Assembly: GCF_016656965.1 (NCBI RefSeq)
Contig: NZ_CP067977.1
Coordinates: forward strand, 2,771,501-2,835,500
Length of the DNA stretch: 64,000 nucleotides
Source of the DNA: Brevundimonas vitisensis
GTDB taxonomy: Bacteria > Pseudomonadota > Alphaproteobacteria > Caulobacterales > Caulobacteraceae
Direction of reading: 5' to 3'
Below are positions 61,341 to 64,000 of this stretch, piece by piece. The notes under the pieces are model-generated. The model was not told the DNA's origin. It did not search any database and worked only from the letters and a program-made list of their open reading frames with translations. The translations under genes and the position numbers were made by a program. Positions within the stretch are counted from its first letter, which is position 1; each line of letters starts with the position of its first letter.

Positions 61341-61646
61341 ATGGATCAGAGCATCCGCATCAGGCTGAAGGCCTTCGATCACCGCGTCCTCGATTTTTCG
61401 ACGCGCGAGATCGTCAATACCGCCAAGCGCACCGGCGCGACCGTTCGCGGTCCGATCCCGTTGCCCACCCTGATCGAAAAATTCACCGTGAACCGCTCGC
61501 CGCACGTCGATAAGAAGTCGCGCGAGCAGTTTGAAATCCGCACGCATAAGCGCGTGCTCGACATCGTCGACCCCACCCCGCAGACCGTGGACGCGCTCAT
61601 GAAGCTCGACCTGTCCGCCGGCGTGGACGTCGAGATCAAGATTTAA
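61341..61646 (+). CDS. rpsJ: 30S ribosomal protein S10
   Basis: 101 aa ([53 protein letters not shown]). Also NusE, the NusB partner in antitermination. First gene of the S10 operon. Its RBS is weak; the adjacent tetraloop hairpin may matter. Confidence 0.98.
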   Translation: MDQSIRIRLKAFDHRVLDFSTREIVNTAKRTGATVRGPIPLPTLIEKFTVNRSPHVDKKSREQFEIRTHKRVLDIVDPTPQTVDALMKLDLSAGVDVEIKI

Positions 61647-61666
61647 TCGAGGAGAGGCGGGATCCG

Positions 61667-62446
61667 ATGCGCACATCAGCGCTACGAACGGGCGTGATCG
61701 CCAAGAAGCTGGGAATGACGCGTGTCTTCGCTGAAGACGGCGCGCATGTCCCGGTCACCGTCCTTCAGTTGGACGGTTGTCAGGTCGTGGGCCAGCGTAC
61801 TCAGGAGCGGGACGGCTACGTCGCCCTGCAACTCGGTGCCGGCGCCAAAAAGGCCAAGAACACCAACAAGGCTCAGCGCGAAGCTTTCGCCAAGCTTGAG
61901 GTGGAGCCCAAGGCTCACGTGACCGAGTTCCGGGTGTCGGAAGACGCCCTGCTGGACATCGGTTCCGAGCTCTCGGCCGACCACTTCGTCGCCGGCCAGA
62001 AGGTCGACATCCAGGGCCCGACCATTGGTAAGGGCTTTGCTGGTGCCATGAAGCGCTGGAACTTCGGCGGTCTGCGGGCCACCCACGGTGTTTCGGTCTC
62101 GCACCGTTCGCACGGCTCCACGGGTAACCGTCAGGATCCGGGCCGCACCTTCCCCGGCAAGAAGATGGCCGGTCACCTGGGTCAGGAAACTGTCACCACC
62201 CAGAACCTGACCGTTTTCCGCGTCGACGCTGAGCGTGGCCTGATCCTGATCAAGGGTTCGGTCCCCGGCCACGACGGCACCTGGGTTAAGGTCCGTGACG
62301 CCATCAAGAAGGCGCGTCCGGAAGAGGCTCCGTTCCCTGGCGGCCTGAAGTCGGCCAAGGCGACGACCGAAGACACGGCTCCGGCGGCGGAAACGCCTGC
62401 CGAGGAGACCGCGGCGGTCGAAACCACCGAAGGCGGTGAAGCGTAA
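61667..62446 (+). CDS. rplC: 50S ribosomal protein L3
   Basis: 259 aa. [20 protein letters not shown] at the start and [20 protein letters not shown] with the glutamine-containing loop [20 protein letters not shown] (the PrmB methylation region). An Ala/Glu/Thr-rich tail of about 45 residues extends beyond the E. coli protein (209 aa), as in other alphaproteobacteria. Its TAA overlaps the rplD ATG by one base. Confidence 0.97.
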   Translation: MRTSALRTGVIAKKLGMTRVFAEDGAHVPVTVLQLDGCQVVGQRTQERDGYVALQLGAGAKKAKNTNKAQREAFAKLEVEPKAHVTEFRVSEDALLDIGSELSADHFVAGQKVDIQGPTIGKGFAGAMKRWNFGGLRATHGVSVSHRSHGSTGNRQDPGRTFPGKKMAGHLGQETVTTQNLTVFRVDAERGLILIKGSVPGHDGTWVKVRDAIKKARPEEAPFPGGLKSAKATTEDTAPAAETPAEETAAVETTEGGEA

Positions 62447-63114
62447 TGAAACTCTCGGTCATCAATCTCGACGGCAAGGCCGCCGGTGACGTCGAGCTGT
62501 CGGATGTCGTTTTCGGCATCACCGACATCCGCGGCGACATCCTGGCCCGTTACGTCAACTGGCAGCTGGCCAAGCGCCGTGCCGGCACTCACAAGGTTCA
62601 GACCCGGAACGAGAACTCTCGCACCGGCAAGAAGATGTACAAGCAGAAGGGCACCGGCGGCGCTCGTCACGGCTCGCGTCGTGCGCCCCAGTTCGTCGGT
62701 GGCTCGCGTGCCTTTGGCCCCGTCGTTCGCGACCACGGCTTCTCGCTGCCCAAGAAGGTCCGCGCCCTGGCCCTGCGCCACGCGCTGTCCTCCAAGGCCA
62801 AGTCAGGCGACCTGGTTGTCGTCGACAGCCTGACCCTGAAGGACGCCAAGACCGCCGGTCTGCGCGAAACCTTCGGCAAGCTGGGCTGGACGAAGACGCT
62901 GATCATCGCCGGACCGGAAGTCGACACGAACTTCGGTCTCGCCGCCCGCAACATCCCGCTGGTGGACGTGCTGCCGAACGCCGGCCTGAACGTCTATGAC
63001 ATCCTGCGCGCGCAGAAGCTGGTGCTGACCAAGGCCGCCGTGGACGCCATCGAGGCGAACTACGCGGACCACAAGCCCTCGCGTCGCGAGCAAGCTGCGA
63101 AGGAGGCCGCATAA
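62446..63114 (+). CDS. rplD: 50S ribosomal protein L4
   Basis: 222 aa. Central loop signature [20 protein letters not shown] followed by [14 protein letters not shown], the tip that lines the exit tunnel; C-terminal [20 protein letters not shown]. In E. coli L4 represses its own operon through the S10 leader. Overlaps rplC and rplW by one base each. Confidence 0.97.
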   Translation: MKLSVINLDGKAAGDVELSDVVFGITDIRGDILARYVNWQLAKRRAGTHKVQTRNENSRTGKKMYKQKGTGGARHGSRRAPQFVGGSRAFGPVVRDHGFSLPKKVRALALRHALSSKAKSGDLVVVDSLTLKDAKTAGLRETFGKLGWTKTLIIAGPEVDTNFGLAARNIPLVDVLPNAGLNVYDILRAQKLVLTKAAVDAIEANYADHKPSRREQAAKEAA

Positions 63115-63431
63115 TGGCCGGCGCAACCAAGACGGTGGCGGCTTCGATCCGTCACTACGACACCATCCTGGCTCCGGTGATCACCGAAAAGGCCACGATC
63201 CTGTCGGAGCAGAACAAGGTCGTCTTCCGCGTTGCGGACAAGGCCACCAAGGATGAGATCGCTGCGGCGGTCGAGGCCCTGTTCAAAGTCAACGTCCTGA
63301 AGGTCAACACCCTGGTTCAAAAGGGCAAGACCAAGCGGTTCCGTGGCATCATGGGACGCCGGGTCGACATCAAAAAAGCGATCGTGACGCTGGCCGACGG
63401 CCAGTCGATCGACGTCACCACGGGGCTCTGA
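63114..63431 (+). CDS. rplW: 50S ribosomal protein L23
   Basis: 105 aa. [20 protein letters not shown] and [20 protein letters not shown] with [18 protein letters not shown]23 is at the tunnel exit and docks trigger factor and SRP. One-base overlap with rplD (TAATG). Confidence 0.97.
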   Translation: MAGATKTVAASIRHYDTILAPVITEKATILSEQNKVVFRVADKATKDEIAAAVEALFKVNVLKVNTLVQKGKTKRFRGIMGRRVDIKKAIVTLADGQSIDVTTGL

Positions 63432-63435
63432 TCAG

Positions 63436-64000
63436 ATGGCTCTGAAGACATTCAATCCGACGTCGCCCGGCCGCCGCGCCCTGGTGCTGGTCGACCGTTC
63501 CGAGCTCCACAAGGGCCGCCCGGAGAAGTCGCTGGTCGAGGGCCTGACCAAGTCCGGCGGACGTGGCCAGGGTGGCCGTATTGCCGTCCGTTTCCGCGGC
63601 GGTGGTGCCAAGCGCCTGTATCGCAAGATCGACTTCAAGCGTCGCAAGTTCGACGTGGTCGGCACGGTCGAGCGTCTGGAATACGATCCCAACCGCACGG
63701 CCTTCATCGCCCTGGTCAACTATGCCGACGGCGAGAAGACCTACATCATCGCGCCGCAGCGTCTTAAGGCTGGCGACACGATCATCGCGGGCGAAAAGGT
63801 CGACGTGAAGCCGGGCAACTGCATGCCCCTGCGTTCGATCCCGGTCGGCACCATCATCCACAATGTGGAGATGAAGCCTGGCAAGGGTGCTCAGCTGGCC
63901 CGCTCGGCCGGTGCCTATGCCCAGCTGGTCGGTCGCGATCAGGGCTATGCCCAGATCCGCCTCGGCTCTGGTGAGCTGCGCATGGTTCTGGACGCGTGCC
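63436..64000 (+). CDS. rplB: 50S ribosomal protein L2, N-terminal part (runs off the window)
   Basis: 188 codons visible from ATG 63436, 4 bases after rplW. Opens [20 protein letters not shown] and continues with [20 protein letters not shown] and [20 protein letters not shown], the L2 N-terminal region, then [20 protein letters not shown] and [20 protein letters not shown]. The C-terminal third, including the peptidyl-transferase His, is outside. Confidence 0.97.
   Translation, partial: MALKTFNPTSPGRRALVLVDRSELHKGRPEKSLVEGLTKSGGRGQGGRIAVRFRGGGAKRLYRKIDFKRRKFDVVGTVERLEYDPNRTAFIALVNYADGEKTYIIAPQRLKAGDTIIAGEKVDVKPGNCMPLRSIPVGTIIHNVEMKPGKGAQLARSAGAYAQLVGRDQGYAQIRLGSGELRMVLDAC

Overview
This 64 kb window is high-GC chromosomal DNA of an alphaproteobacterium in the order Caulobacterales, most likely Brevundimonas or a close relative (inference). 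The marker genes are a SpmX-type polar muramidase homologue, a FlmG/FlbT/FlaF/flagellin cluster with a sigma-54 promoter, an S10 ribosomal operon, and radA-cvpA-purF. There is no prophage, insertion sequence, CRISPR array or plasmid signature, and coding density is very high, with many 1-17 nt overlaps.

The left end (1-12.9 kb, minus strand) is the most unusual part. A nine-gene branched-chain amino-acid supra-operon runs ilvD-ilvC-ilvG/B-ilvM-leuA-ilvE-leuC-leuD-leuB. It is preceded by a promoter, a 55-aa leader peptide with a Leu/Ile/Val-rich run, and an intrinsic terminator. Directly downstream lies a threonine unit: a 33-aa Thr/Ile-rich leader peptide, a 10-bp terminator hairpin, a 9-bp candidate antiterminator, an aspartokinase-homoserine dehydrogenase fusion without ACT domains, and thrB (cut by the window edge). 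LeuA also lacks its C-terminal regulatory domain, and the acetolactate synthase small subunit is the short IlvM type. Allosteric modules are therefore reduced while two ribosome-mediated attenuators are present. I propose that attenuation is the main visible feedback control here.

13-25.6 kb holds housekeeping genes: an EEP-family lipoprotein, a small ECF sigma-factor cassette, panB, a YfgM-like TPR protein, bamB, der, an SDR, a VOC protein, purF, cvpA, radA and two small acidic proteins. 25.6-29.3 kb is flagellar (flmG divergent from flbT-flaF-flagellin). 29.3-35.2 kb has an ExoD-family protein, isovaleryl-CoA dehydrogenase, spmX, mgtE, tRNA-Leu(GAG) and fliN. 35.2-44 kb has lipB, a hybrid histidine kinase, ligA, a secreted carbohydrate-binding-like protein with a candidate LacI-type operator, an M28 peptidase, a lipoprotein, a cyclophilin, rlmE and a tandem DUF2061 protein. 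44-53 kb is a purine/translation block: guaB, MAPEG, an rsmB-like gene, a nucleosidase, guaA, a MATE exporter and metG. 53-64 kb has rhodanese, TerC, rlmB, tRNA-Tyr and tRNA-Gly followed by tuf, a small set of accessory genes (including an acyltransferase/cupin-like pair), and the start of the S10 operon (rpsJ-rplC-rplD-rplW-rplB, the last cut by the window end). No stretch longer than 300 bases lacks a gene or an annotated signal.
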